The notes beneath the pieces are model-generated. The model saw only the letters and a list, made by a program, of their open reading frames with translations. It searched no databases and was not told where the DNA came from. A DNA stretch of 39,634 nt from JBEKCD01 sp050015055 (GTDB taxonomy: Archaea; Thermoproteota; Bathyarchaeia; Bathyarchaeales; Bathycorpusculaceae): assembly GCA_050015055.1 (NCBI GenBank), contig JBEKCD010000017.1, positions 1-39,634 of the forward strand. Direction: 5' to 3'. This document shows positions 1 through 7,892 of this stretch, in pieces. How positions within the stretch are numbered: the first letter of the stretch is position 1; each line of letters begins with the position of its first letter. The translations under genes were made by a program, and so were the position numbers.

Positions 1-136
1 TATGCAGTTGAGGCTACATTTAGCCCGTCTGGAAATTCAAGGTACACAGGAGGGTTAAAAACACACATGTGCCTCAAAACTGTCCCTAAACCCGAAAATA
101 GGAATTATGACCATTTTAGACCAATTTCGGGACAAG
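1..136 (+). repeat. Left arm of terminal inverted repeat
   Basis: The first 136 bases are the reverse complement of the last 136 (39499-39634). Bases 1-119 are identical; the arms differ only at 120 and 131 (134 of 136 match). After base 136 the flanks are unrelated. One frame is open from base 1 through the arm, and another is open from base 2 to a TAA at 56-58, so the arm could be part of a coding mobile element whose body lies outside the window. It stops 8 bases short of the DUF424 stop codon. This is either a genuine dispersed repeat or a contig end produced by one. Confidence 0.85.
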
Positions 137-144
137 GTAGCGCG

Positions 145-441
145 CTAAAGTCTTACGATTTGGGCGTGCGGTATCCCTTCTATGTTAAGCACTGCTTCTG
201 GATGAACGTAACCCTTTTCTATCGCCTTCTTTACGACGTTTCTGCCCACCATGTTCACGACGTTGGAGTTTTCGATCATAGACACTGCTTCTTCGACGTC
301 TACTCTTGCACCTTTGTAAAAGTCTTCTTTGACGCAGAAGACTATCTTCCCCTCCCGCAGCGTCCTCCCCAAGATTTCAGCGTCGCATATGGCTAGCAAC
401 ACGTTTCTGCCGACTTTTCTGATGTTCACGTACACTTCCAA
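145..441 (-). CDS. DUF424 family protein
   Basis: A 98-residue protein of the archaeal DUF424 family, whose function I do not know. The body shows the family's recurring pieces: VYVNIRKVGRNVLL at the N-terminus, a CDAEILGRTLREGK stretch, and a C-terminal HPEAVLNIEGIPHAQIVRL. The frame stays open further upstream, but that extension overlaps the end of the aIF2 beta gene and does not look like the family. The best start is the TTG at 441, which gives the expected family N-terminus and lies 14 bases after the aIF2 beta stop. It is therefore probably co-transcribed with aIF2 beta, suggesting a translation-related role by association only. Confidence 0.82.
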   Translation of the reverse strand: MEVYVNIRKVGRNVLLAICDAEILGRTLREGKIVFCVKEDFYKGARVDVEEAVSMIENSNVVNMVGRNVVKKAIEKGYVHPEAVLNIEGIPHAQIVRL

Positions 442-455
442 TATAGAAAACGCTC

Positions 456-899
456 TCAAAGTTGCTTGATCGAAGATCTTGCTCCACACGCTTGACACAC
501 CAAAAACGATAGACGTTTTTCCTTGACTATCTTTGTGTCCGGACGCTTGCAAACGGGACACACTACATAACTCTCCAAGTATCTGTGTATGAGCCTTACA
601 AAGGTGTCTTCTGAGAACTTTCCCTGAAAAATGACCCTTGACTCTTGCACGGTCGCGGCCGTAGCCATCTCACCAGTCAAAAACTTCAGCAGGTGCTGCG
701 GATCACGATCCAAAGCGTCAGCAACTTCCTTAAAATTGTAAATCACTGTGCGCATTCCTATCCTCGCATAGTGCAACCTAGGAATCTCTAAACGCTCGCT
801 CTTCACACCTATCTCTGGAAACTGGGAACGCGCCCTCTTCAACAACTCCTCATAGTCGTATCCCAAGACAGATTCCTCAACAGAAACATGGCGCACCAT
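456..899 (-). CDS. Translation initiation factor 2 beta subunit (aIF2 beta)
   Basis: This 147-residue protein matches archaeal aIF2 beta, the subunit of the heterotrimeric aIF2 GTPase that brings initiator methionyl-tRNA to the small ribosomal subunit. The order of parts is typical: an N-terminal helical segment (YDYEELLKRARSQFPE), a central alpha-beta domain (about 35-108, with the NFKEVADALDRDPQHLLKF stretch), and a C-terminal zinc ribbon with Cys114, Cys117, Cys135 and Cys138 (CPVC and CQAC). Length is normal for archaea. The ATG at 899 is the natural start. It is transcribed divergently from gcvPA and sits directly upstream of the DUF424 gene. A TATA-like stretch at 911-920 is rather close to the start codon to be assigned with confidence. 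Confidence 0.95.
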   Translation of the reverse strand: MVRHVSVEESVLGYDYEELLKRARSQFPEIGVKSERLEIPRLHYARIGMRTVIYNFKEVADALDRDPQHLLKFLTGEMATAATVQESRVIFQGKFSEDTFVRLIHRYLESYVVCPVCKRPDTKIVKEKRLSFLVCQACGARSSIKQL

Positions 900-980
900 C
901 CTATTTAAGACTTATAAAATGAGATCCTGAGTCATGAAATTGGCAGTTACTTTCTCTTTCTAGGCAGCGACGCTGCTTGA

Positions 981-992
981 AAAAGCTTAAAG
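981..992 (+). promoter_or_regulatory. Putative TATA/BRE promoter for gcvPA-gcvPB
   Basis: The sequence AAAAGCTTAAAG resembles an archaeal BRE plus TATA element. Counting about 25 bases downstream puts the transcription start near 1013, only about a dozen bases before the GTG start codon at 1025, so the leader would be very short. Confidence 0.4.
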
Positions 993-1024
993 AAGCCACC
1001 GTGAGTTAGTGTACATTCTCAACG

Positions 1025-2434
1025 GTGAAAATCTTGGAAAAGCGCAGTCACCCCTACATTCCCAATTCAGTGCCTGACACTAAACTGGAAATGATGCTAG
1101 AATTGGGCATAAAAAGCATAGACGAACTCTACGCAGACGTGCCGGAAAAATACCGCTTGAAAAAACAGTTGAATCTGCCAGAAAAATCACTATCAGAGTT
1201 TGAAGTCAGAAAACACGTTGAAGCATTGCTTTCGAAAAACAAGTCGTGCAACACAATGCCTGTCTTCGTTGGCGCGGGATGCTGGCCCCACTACGTGCCC
1301 GCGGTCGTGCAGGAGATCGTGAGCCGCAGCGAATTCCTCACCTCCTACACACCCTACCAGCCTGAGGTCTCCCAAGGCATGCTGCAAGCCCTTTTTGAAT
1401 ATCAGAGCCTGATGTGTGAACTGACAAGCATGGAAGTGTCCAACTGTTCAATGTACGATTGGGCCTCGGCACTGGGCGAAGCCGCCCGCATGGCAACTCG
1501 GGTTAAAGGACGAAATGAGATACTAGTTCCGAGAATCATTCATCCTGAAAGAGCCGCAACGTTACACACCTACGCTGAACCTGCAGGAATCACGGTTAGA
1601 CAGGTCGGATACAACTCTGAAAACGGACAGCTGGACCTTGACGATTTGAAAAACAAGATATCGGACAAAACCGCGGCAGTTTACGTTGAAAACCCGTCCT
1701 ACCTGGGCTATGTCGAATCGCAAGTGGAAGATATAAGCAAGGAGGCTCACTCTCACGGTTCACTCTTCATCGTCGGAGTTGATCCGACATCACTTGGGAT
1801 CCTTAAACCGCCGGGCGAATACGCGGCAGACATCGTTGTCGGCGAAGCTCAGCCGCTTGGCAGCGGGATGAACTTCGGCGGCCCGTTGCTTGGAATCATG
1901 GCCTGCCGCGATGACATGAGCCTGATCCGCCAAATGCCGGGTAGAATAATCGGGTTGACGACGACGCAGGACAACAGCAGACAGGGGTTCTGCATGACCC
2001 TGCAAACCCGGGAACAACACATCAGACGCGAAAAGGCAACTTCAAACATCTGCACCAACGAGGCCCTATGCGCCGTAGCCTCAGCGGTCTACATGGCCCT
2101 GCTCGGGCCTGAAGGCTTCCGTCAGCTTGGAGAAACAATAATGTACAAAGCCAACTATGCGATGCAACTGCTTTCGCGGATAAAAGGCGTGAGAACCCCC
2201 GTTTTCAACTCTCCCCACTTTAAGGAATTCACAGTCAACTTTGACGAAACTGGCCAAACAGCAGAAGAAGTCAACAAGAAACTCCTCCAACATCAGGTTC
2301 ACGGCGGCAGAGAAATCTCAAAAGAGTTTCCAGAGCTAGGTCAAACTGTGCTCTGTTGTGTCACGGAAATCCATTCTAGACAAGAAATCGAACGGTTAAG
2401 AGACGCTCTGGAAGAGGTTCTGGACGAAAGGTGA
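1025..2434 (+). CDS. gcvPA: Glycine dehydrogenase (decarboxylating) subunit 1, P-protein alpha
   Basis: A 469-residue N-terminal half of split glycine decarboxylase. With subunit 2 it forms the PLP-dependent P-protein of the glycine cleavage system, which decarboxylates glycine and passes the aminomethyl group to the lipoyl H-protein. The fold-type I aminotransferase-like core is clear (SCNSMYDW-type and ENPSYLG stretches, and a GGPLLGIMA loop). The PLP lysine is in the partner subunit, as expected for this split form. Start is GTG at 1025; no better start lies upstream. The gene ends 7 bases before gcvPB, so they form an operon. Neither gcvH nor gcvT is in the window, so the pathway cannot be judged complete here. 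It could run in either direction, glycine breakdown or synthesis. Confidence 0.94.
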   Translation: MKILEKRSHPYIPNSVPDTKLEMMLELGIKSIDELYADVPEKYRLKKQLNLPEKSLSEFEVRKHVEALLSKNKSCNTMPVFVGAGCWPHYVPAVVQEIVSRSEFLTSYTPYQPEVSQGMLQALFEYQSLMCELTSMEVSNCSMYDWASALGEAARMATRVKGRNEILVPRIIHPERAATLHTYAEPAGITVRQVGYNSENGQLDLDDLKNKISDKTAAVYVENPSYLGYVESQVEDISKEAHSHGSLFIVGVDPTSLGILKPPGEYAADIVVGEAQPLGSGMNFGGPLLGIMACRDDMSLIRQMPGRIIGLTTTQDNSRQGFCMTLQTREQHIRREKATSNICTNEALCAVASAVYMALLGPEGFRQLGETIMYKANYAMQLLSRIKGVRTPVFNSPHFKEFTVNFDETGQTAEEVNKKLLQHQVHGGREISKEFPELGQTVLCCVTEIHSRQEIERLRDALEEVLDER

Positions 2435-2441
2435 GAACACG

Positions 2442-3995
2442 ATGTACAAACAGGCAACTTGGGACGAGCCAATAGTCTTCAAGCTTGGAAAAAAGGGACG
2501 AAGCGGACATTCTATGCCAGAAGCTGAAGATGAAGTCCGCAGGGCCGTTGGCAGCTTGAACCGTCTCCTCCCTGAAAACATGCGGCGCACGCAGAAACCC
2601 AATCTGCCCGAACTCTCCGAGGTAGAGGTCACACGCCACTTCATACGGTTGTCAGAGATGAACTACGGAATTGATTCGGGAATCTATCCGCTTGGAAGCT
2701 GCACCATGAAGTACAACCCCAAGATAAACGAGCTTCTCGCAAGTCTGCCGACGCTCAGCATGGTTCACCCGTACCAGGATGAGAGCACCGTGCAGGGCAT
2801 ACTTGAAATCCTTTACAAGCTCGAACGTTGGCTCAGCGAGATAACAGGCACGTTTGAAGTTTGTTTACACCCAGCAGCCGGTGCTCAAGGAGAGTTTCTA
2901 GGCACCATGCTGATGCACGCATGCCTCAAACAAGATGGACAATGCGAAAAAAGGACAGAAGTAATCGTCCCTGACTCCGCCCATGGAACCAACCCGGCGA
3001 GCGCAGCCATGGCCGGCTTCAGCGTTGTCGTCGTCCCGTCTGCAGGAGACGGGTGCATAGACCTAGAAGCATTAAAGGCAGTTACGTCTGAGAAAACGGC
3101 CGGCCTGATGCTCACAAACCCTAACACTCTCGGAATCTTCGAGAAGGACATCGAAGAAATAGCCAAAATTATTCATGAAGTCGGCGGCCTTCTGTACTAT
3201 GACGGTGCGAATCTTAACCCTCTCCTAGGCAAAGCAAGGCCAGGCGACATGGGTTTTGACATCGTTCACATGAACATCCACAAGACCTTCGGCACTCCTC
3301 ACGGTGGAGGCGGACCTGGCGCAGGTCCAGTGGGCGTTTCAAAAGACTTGGCCCGATTCCTGCCCGTGCCACGCATTGCCTTCGATGGAAAGCGCTACAG
3401 CCTGGACTATGACAAGCCTCACAGCATTGGAAAAATACGAAGCTTTCAGGGAAACGTTGCAGTTCTGTTAAGAGCTTACGCCTACATATTGAGCATGGGT
3501 CTTGAAGGACTAAGGGAAGCAGCAGAAATCTCAGTTCTGAACGCGAACTACGTAATGAAGAAACTCGAAAACATTAGGGGCTTGATGGTCCCGTATGACG
3601 GCAAGAAACCACGGAAACATGAGTGCGTCATCAGTGCAAAACCGCTCAAAAACGAGACCGGAGTCTCAGCCTTGCATCTTGCGAAACGTTTGCTCGACTT
3701 CGGTCTGCACGCGCCTACAACCTATTTTCCCCTCATTGTCGATGAAGCATTGATGATCGAGCCCACAGAAACTTTCGAGAAGGAAGAACTTGACCGATTC
3801 GTTGACGCGCTGAGAAGAATCTGCGAGGAAGCGTATAAAAACCCGAAAGTGGTTTTGACGGCACCGCATGACACTGCCGTTTCACGATTGGACGAGGTTA
3901 AAGCCTCGCATCCAAGAACGATGACCTTGAGTTGGCGTATGCACATCAAAAGGGAAGAAACGTCAGGAAATCCGCGCAACGATTATATACAGTGA
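2442..3995 (+). CDS. gcvPB: Glycine dehydrogenase (decarboxylating) subunit 2, P-protein beta
   Basis: A 517-residue catalytic partner of GcvPA. The PLP-binding lysine is Lys281 in MNIHKTFGTPHGGGGPGAG, the glycine-rich loop typical of P-proteins. Other family landmarks are YPLGSCTMKYNPK near residues 85-97 and HPAAGAQGE. The ATG at 2442 follows the gcvPA stop by 7 bases, with an AGGTGAG ribosome-binding site overlapping the end of gcvPA. The C-terminus runs about 30 residues beyond the usual TAPH...RLDEVKA ending, into a tail with no recognised motif. The beta subunit cannot act without GcvPA, so tight co-translation makes sense. Confidence 0.95.
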   Translation: MYKQATWDEPIVFKLGKKGRSGHSMPEAEDEVRRAVGSLNRLLPENMRRTQKPNLPELSEVEVTRHFIRLSEMNYGIDSGIYPLGSCTMKYNPKINELLASLPTLSMVHPYQDESTVQGILEILYKLERWLSEITGTFEVCLHPAAGAQGEFLGTMLMHACLKQDGQCEKRTEVIVPDSAHGTNPASAAMAGFSVVVVPSAGDGCIDLEALKAVTSEKTAGLMLTNPNTLGIFEKDIEEIAKIIHEVGGLLYYDGANLNPLLGKARPGDMGFDIVHMNIHKTFGTPHGGGGPGAGPVGVSKDLARFLPVPRIAFDGKRYSLDYDKPHSIGKIRSFQGNVAVLLRAYAYILSMGLEGLREAAEISVLNANYVMKKLENIRGLMVPYDGKKPRKHECVISAKPLKNETGVSALHLAKRLLDFGLHAPTTYFPLIVDEALMIEPTETFEKEELDRFVDALRRICEEAYKNPKVVLTAPHDTAVSRLDEVKASHPRTMTLSWRMHIKREETSGNPRNDYIQ

Positions 3996-4031
3996 ACATT
4001 CCTTGTTACAAAGGAGCCATAATGGAGTTGC

Positions 4032-4328
4032 TTGAACTTGACGGAATTGGAAGATAAGGTCCGAGAAGCCGTGGGCCAGGTGGTCGATCCTGAAACTGGA
4101 ATGACCTTTGGTGAGATGCAGATGATCACGAACGTCAAGGAAGAAGGACCTGGCGTTTTCAAGGTTGAATTCGTTCCGTCTAGCCCCTTCTGTCCAATAG
4201 CCTTCAAACTGGCGACCGACATAAAAAACGCTGCGTTGAAAGTCGCCGGAGTAAGAAAAGCCCAAGTCTATTGCCGCGGACACACGATGGAACAGCAGAT
4301 AAACGAACAGACGAACAAAGAACAGTAG
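4032..4328 (+). CDS. MIP18/DUF59-family protein (iron-sulfur cluster assembly type)
   Basis: A 98-residue single-domain protein of the MIP18/PaaD/SufT (DUF59) family, which takes part in iron-sulfur cluster assembly or transfer. The family signature is present: VVDPETGMTFGEM near residues 17-29, a central FKVEFVPSSPFCPIAFKLA with the conserved Cys, and a C-terminal VRKAQVYC. The usual DPE and the SxxCP cysteine are both there. An in-frame stop at 4020-4022 forces the start to TTG 4032 or 4038; GGAG at 4024-4027 favours 4032. An ATG at 4022 is out of frame. It follows gcvPB by 36 bases and may share its transcript. A polar Gln/Glu tail of about 15 residues ends the protein. Confidence 0.88.
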   Translation: MNLTELEDKVREAVGQVVDPETGMTFGEMQMITNVKEEGPGVFKVEFVPSSPFCPIAFKLATDIKNAALKVAGVRKAQVYCRGHTMEQQINEQTNKEQ

Positions 4329-4423
4329 AAGTTGCTAATCAATAGCAGTTGATAGCATTCTGGCAGGTTTGACCAACAAATTTGATGAATTAGTTTTAAA
4401 CAGATCCTGCCCTCACACGTGAA

Positions 4424-6931
4424 TCATCCACTAGGCGTCGTTGTAACCGTCACGTTGCCAAGATAAGCAACGTTTTTGTTGCCGTCAAAGTCCCAGTTCA
4501 CAAACTCCAGAATGAACGGATTTGGTAGGGCTGAACCATATGCTCGACGCCAAAGAGTGCTTAGGCTGCTGTTGCCCTTGAACTCGAAGAAGCCTTCAGA
4601 TCCTGTCAAAGATTTTGAATTGTTGTAGTTCTCGTAGACACCGTTTGGAGTTGTAAACACGAAAGTTTGGTTGCCGTAGAGATTCGAGACAATGGCAGCG
4701 AAGGTGTCTTTTCCATTGAAGCCCTCGGTCGCGTTGAGGTAGAAGGAGAGACTAACGTCCGAATCGTTTAACACGAAGATCTTTCTGGATATGTAAGTCG
4801 CGTACTGCCATTCCGACACAGTGTAAGCAGCTTGAGCTGTAATATTCAATCTGAAATCTGCCGTTGTGGTGACATTTCCTTGGCCGTTTCCTTCGGAGTG
4901 GGCTTCCCAGCCGTTAGTAGACCAGTTCGCATTTTGAAGGTTGTCGAAGAATGCAACATTTGCAAGATTTGGATTGTAATTGAACTTGAAGAGGTAAGAG
5001 TTGCCGAAGTTCTCGATCAGCTTGAAGTTTGGATTACCGAAAAACAGGTAGGGGTCCCACCTGAAGTCTCCGACCCACCAGCCCGTGGCAGTGGAGCCTA
5101 CAAAAATGTGCGTTATGTTGTATTTCTGCATCAAGGCATACGTTGTAGCGTTCAGCACATGATCTAGGGTGAGATTTGCTAATGTCTGATAGGAAAGTGC
5201 GTATGAACTTGCTGTCCACGGAAAGATTATTTTCTGGTGTGAAACCGTAGGTATGAACAGGCCCGCGTCATTGGGGTTGACCAAAACTACGGCATCAGAT
5301 GTCAGATTCGTTTTCATCCAAAGCATAAGGTCATAGTCACCCTGAGAGGTAATGGCGTATAATCCGTAAGCTCCGGTCAGGGTTTGGGGATCTGCAACGA
5401 GCCTAGTGTACAGAAATGGAACGTTTAAGAGCAAGAGGATCATGAACGCAAGCAACACCCCTGAATATGCATCCTTCGAGAAAATCTTCGCAAGCGATTT
5501 GAGCCTGCGCAAACGGCAAAGGTCGTTGAGTTTGACGTAGAAAATAAGGATGATTATGTTCATCGCGACTATCATGATTATTCCCTGATGCCCCCAAGAA
5601 ATGACGTTGAAATCTGCAGGCAGGAAGAATGAAACGATGGATAACAGAGCAGAAGCGGCGAAAATTGCTAAGCCAAAAGCTGCCTGGGGCTTGACGTCGT
5701 TATAGTCTTTGGTTTTCCAAATCAGTATAGCAAAAGCGGCGACCAAGCACAAGACGAACGTACTCAGCCATGCATACGGAGTCAGGTTTGCGAAGATCCA
5801 CTGCAATGCTTGAGTTACGTAGAATTGTGCTTGGGGATATCCTGAGAAGTCTGAAGGAAGGCCTATATTGTGCCCAGGATACTGATAAAAAGCGAAAAAC
5901 CTGAAAAGAAAAGGACTCAGAGGGAGCAGGCTCACCAAGAAAATGACCAAGAGCTCAGATAGATGTCGACGCAGATATTTGTGCTTTCGAACAATCCAAT
6001 AGACGCCGATAATAACAGCAGCTACAACTAGAGTCTCGAGGTAAGAAATGATTATCGCACCACAGTAGCCCAAGAGAAGACCAATGGTCGCAAGCTCTGC
6101 CAGACTGTTTCCTCCACTATCGCGAACCATTGGAAAGAGCAGTCCTAGGCTGAGGAGGAACAAGGGAAGACCAACAACAAACGGGTTCCCACCCCACGTT
6201 ATGAACAAAGGCCAACTGGACACAAACGTAAAAACAAAACTCAAACCCAAATAGTAGGCTCTGCGAGACGAGAGTTTCCTGCCCAAGAAGTAGGCGCCGA
6301 GTATTGTGAGCGACTTGAAGAGGATGGTTACGTAGAAGACGGCTTCAGGCGCATCCATGTTCAACATGTAAGCTGCAAAAGCAAAAATTACGTGCGATGC
6401 CTGTGGGTATATGATTCCTTCGGCCAGATAGGGCTGCAGAGTGACAGGTACCTGTTTGTTTTCCAGAATGACTTGAACGGTGAGCGAATGTATAGACTCA
6501 TCGTGCACACTTCCAAACACAGAGCCAGACGCAGAAGCGAGGTTGATTACTAGAAAGAAGATGAACATCGCCAGAACAGCCGTGAGTTCAAGTGATACTT
6601 TCCTGTTTTTCCTCAAGAAAGTTACAATTTTTGTGAGACTTGAAAGACCTACCAATGCTCTGAAATGAATGACAATCGAAAGAAGCAAACACGCCACCGT
6701 AAATCCCAAAACAATTGGCCAGCTGAAAAGGTGCAGTGGCAACATCGCAATTATGTAGAGGAAAAACCCGCCGAGATATATGTCAAGCGTGACTATCTGC
6801 ACCAAATCTAAGTCAGATGAGAATCTGAGGCGACGCAGAAGAAAGAATCTAAGGGGTTCGCCATCTATCGCCAAAAGGACCACCAGAAAGAGCAACTCAG
6901 GTATAACCAGTGGCAGTAGCACTTGATTCAC
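4424..6931 (-). CDS. Large multi-pass membrane protein, GT-C glycosyltransferase-like
   Basis: An 835-residue protein with about a dozen or more hydrophobic segments in residues 1-520 and a long soluble C-terminal part (about 530-835). A charged loop after the third or fourth segment (SVHDESIHSLTVQ) and a later ITWGGNPFVVGLPLFL stretch fit the layout of GT-C fold enzymes, which use lipid-linked sugars and have an acidic first external loop. The C-terminal part is rich in Asn, Thr and aromatic residues, has many NxS/T sequons (NWST, NVTT, NITA, NATE), and reads as an external beta-sandwich. Start is GTG at 6931. I cannot name a substrate; a surface-glycan or membrane-anchored sensor role is also possible. 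It stands alone, divergent from the SSB gene. Confidence 0.7.
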   Translation of the reverse strand: MNQVLLPLVIPELLFLVVLLAIDGEPLRFFLLRRLRFSSDLDLVQIVTLDIYLGGFFLYIIAMLPLHLFSWPIVLGFTVACLLLSIVIHFRALVGLSSLTKIVTFLRKNRKVSLELTAVLAMFIFFLVINLASASGSVFGSVHDESIHSLTVQVILENKQVPVTLQPYLAEGIIYPQASHVIFAFAAYMLNMDAPEAVFYVTILFKSLTILGAYFLGRKLSSRRAYYLGLSFVFTFVSSWPLFITWGGNPFVVGLPLFLLSLGLLFPMVRDSGGNSLAELATIGLLLGYCGAIIISYLETLVVAAVIIGVYWIVRKHKYLRRHLSELLVIFLVSLLPLSPFLFRFFAFYQYPGHNIGLPSDFSGYPQAQFYVTQALQWIFANLTPYAWLSTFVLCLVAAFAILIWKTKDYNDVKPQAAFGLAIFAASALLSIVSFFLPADFNVISWGHQGIIMIVAMNIIILIFYVKLNDLCRLRRLKSLAKIFSKDAYSGVLLAFMILLLLNVPFLYTRLVADPQTLTGAYGLYAITSQGDYDLMLWMKTNLTSDAVVLVNPNDAGLFIPTVSHQKIIFPWTASSYALSYQTLANLTLDHVLNATTYALMQKYNITHIFVGSTATGWWVGDFRWDPYLFFGNPNFKLIENFGNSYLFKFNYNPNLANVAFFDNLQNANWSTNGWEAHSEGNGQGNVTTTADFRLNITAQAAYTVSEWQYATYISRKIFVLNDSDVSLSFYLNATEGFNGKDTFAAIVSNLYGNQTFVFTTPNGVYENYNNSKSLTGSEGFFEFKGNSSLSTLWRRAYGSALPNPFILEFVNWDFDGNKNVAYLGNVTVTTTPSG

Positions 6932-7204
6932 CCATCACAGCCTTACCCGATAAACGCTATCAACGGATTAATGTTTTGTCCCGAATAGTCTCGATGGATA
7001 TCAGGTATACACTATTCGATTTTCACTTCTTCTGCGATGTCAATTACCGCATAATTAGCTTTCCACTGCGTAAAGCGCACTCTCTCAAGAGGCCGAAAAG
7101 ATTCGGAAGTATGACACTGAGTCGCTGAGTTCGTACACCAAAAGCCTTAAGTGTATTCATAATGTTATGGTTGCATCGTTAAACATGCAAGGTGTTGAAG
7201 AAGA

Positions 7205-7717
7205 TTGGCAGTTGAAGGTTTTACAGGAAACAGACAACCTGTAGACGCTAAAGTTGGCGAACTAAGTCCCTCGTCTCGAGCTGTGAACGTCTTGGCAAAA
7301 ATTGTATCCAAGAGCGAAGTCAGAAACATCACAGCCGGAAGAGATGGCGAACCCCACAAAGTGAGCGATGCTCTAGTAGGCGACGAAACAGGCTGCATCT
7401 ACCTGACTCTATGGGATGACAACATTGAAAAAGTGAACGAAGGAGACACCGTGAACGTCAAGAACGGCTACATAAACCTGTTCAGAGGCAACATGCGCTT
7501 AAACGTCGGCAGATATGGCACGCTGGAAGTTGCGGAGCAAGCAATCGCAGGTGAAGTTAACACTGAAAACAACGTGTCCAACAAGGTGTATGAACAGCCT
7601 AGAAGATCGTTCGGAGGCGGCGGTGGAAGAGGCTTCGGCGGTGGCGGAAGAGGAGGATACGGGGGCGGGCGCGACAGGGACAGAAGAGGCGGCGGCTACA
7701 GACAGAGAAGATATTAG
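7205..7717 (+). CDS. Single-OB-fold ssDNA-binding protein with Gly/Arg-rich tail
   Basis: This 170-residue protein resembles crenarchaeal SSB. Residues about 19-112 form one OB fold (VGELSPSSRAVNVLAKIV, then VSDALVGDETGCIYLTLWDD, then GDTVNVKNGYINLFRGNMRL), the same order as Sulfolobus SSB. Residues about 132-170 are a low-complexity tail of Gly and Arg (RSFGGGGGRGFGGGGRGGY) ending in an Arg/Tyr cluster; Sulfolobus SSB has a shorter, different tail. The tail probably mediates protein or nucleic-acid contacts. An in-frame stop at 7196-7198 leaves TTG 7205 as the first usable start, with GGTG just upstream. It could also bind RNA. Confidence 0.87.
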   Translation: MAVEGFTGNRQPVDAKVGELSPSSRAVNVLAKIVSKSEVRNITAGRDGEPHKVSDALVGDETGCIYLTLWDDNIEKVNEGDTVNVKNGYINLFRGNMRLNVGRYGTLEVAEQAIAGEVNTENNVSNKVYEQPRRSFGGGGGRGFGGGGRGGYGGGRDRDRRGGGYRQRRY

Positions 7718-7836
7718 ACACACAGAACAGCTTGTCTTAATACCTTTCCAGCTTCATTTTTCTTGATTTTCTTTTTGTCTAACAGTGAGATTGAAGGGCA
7801 ATTGCCACTGTGCATTTCCATGCAAGCCCACCGTAA

Positions 7837-7846
7837 CATTTAAAGG
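7837..7846 (+). promoter_or_regulatory. Putative TATA box of the malic enzyme gene
   Basis: CATTTAAAGG at this position predicts a transcript start near 7867, upstream of the ATG at 7893 but downstream of the earlier in-frame GTG at 7785. It therefore supports the shorter coding region. Confidence 0.5.
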
Positions 7847-7892
7847 TCTATGTCTCGAAACATCAACTCCTTCGTCAAAGGAGAAGATTGTA

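Noticed and set aside
7785..7892. N-terminal extension of malic enzyme from GTG 7785
   Set aside because: A TATA-like box at 7837-7846 and a good ribbon of AAAGGAG before ATG 7893 show that the transcript begins later.
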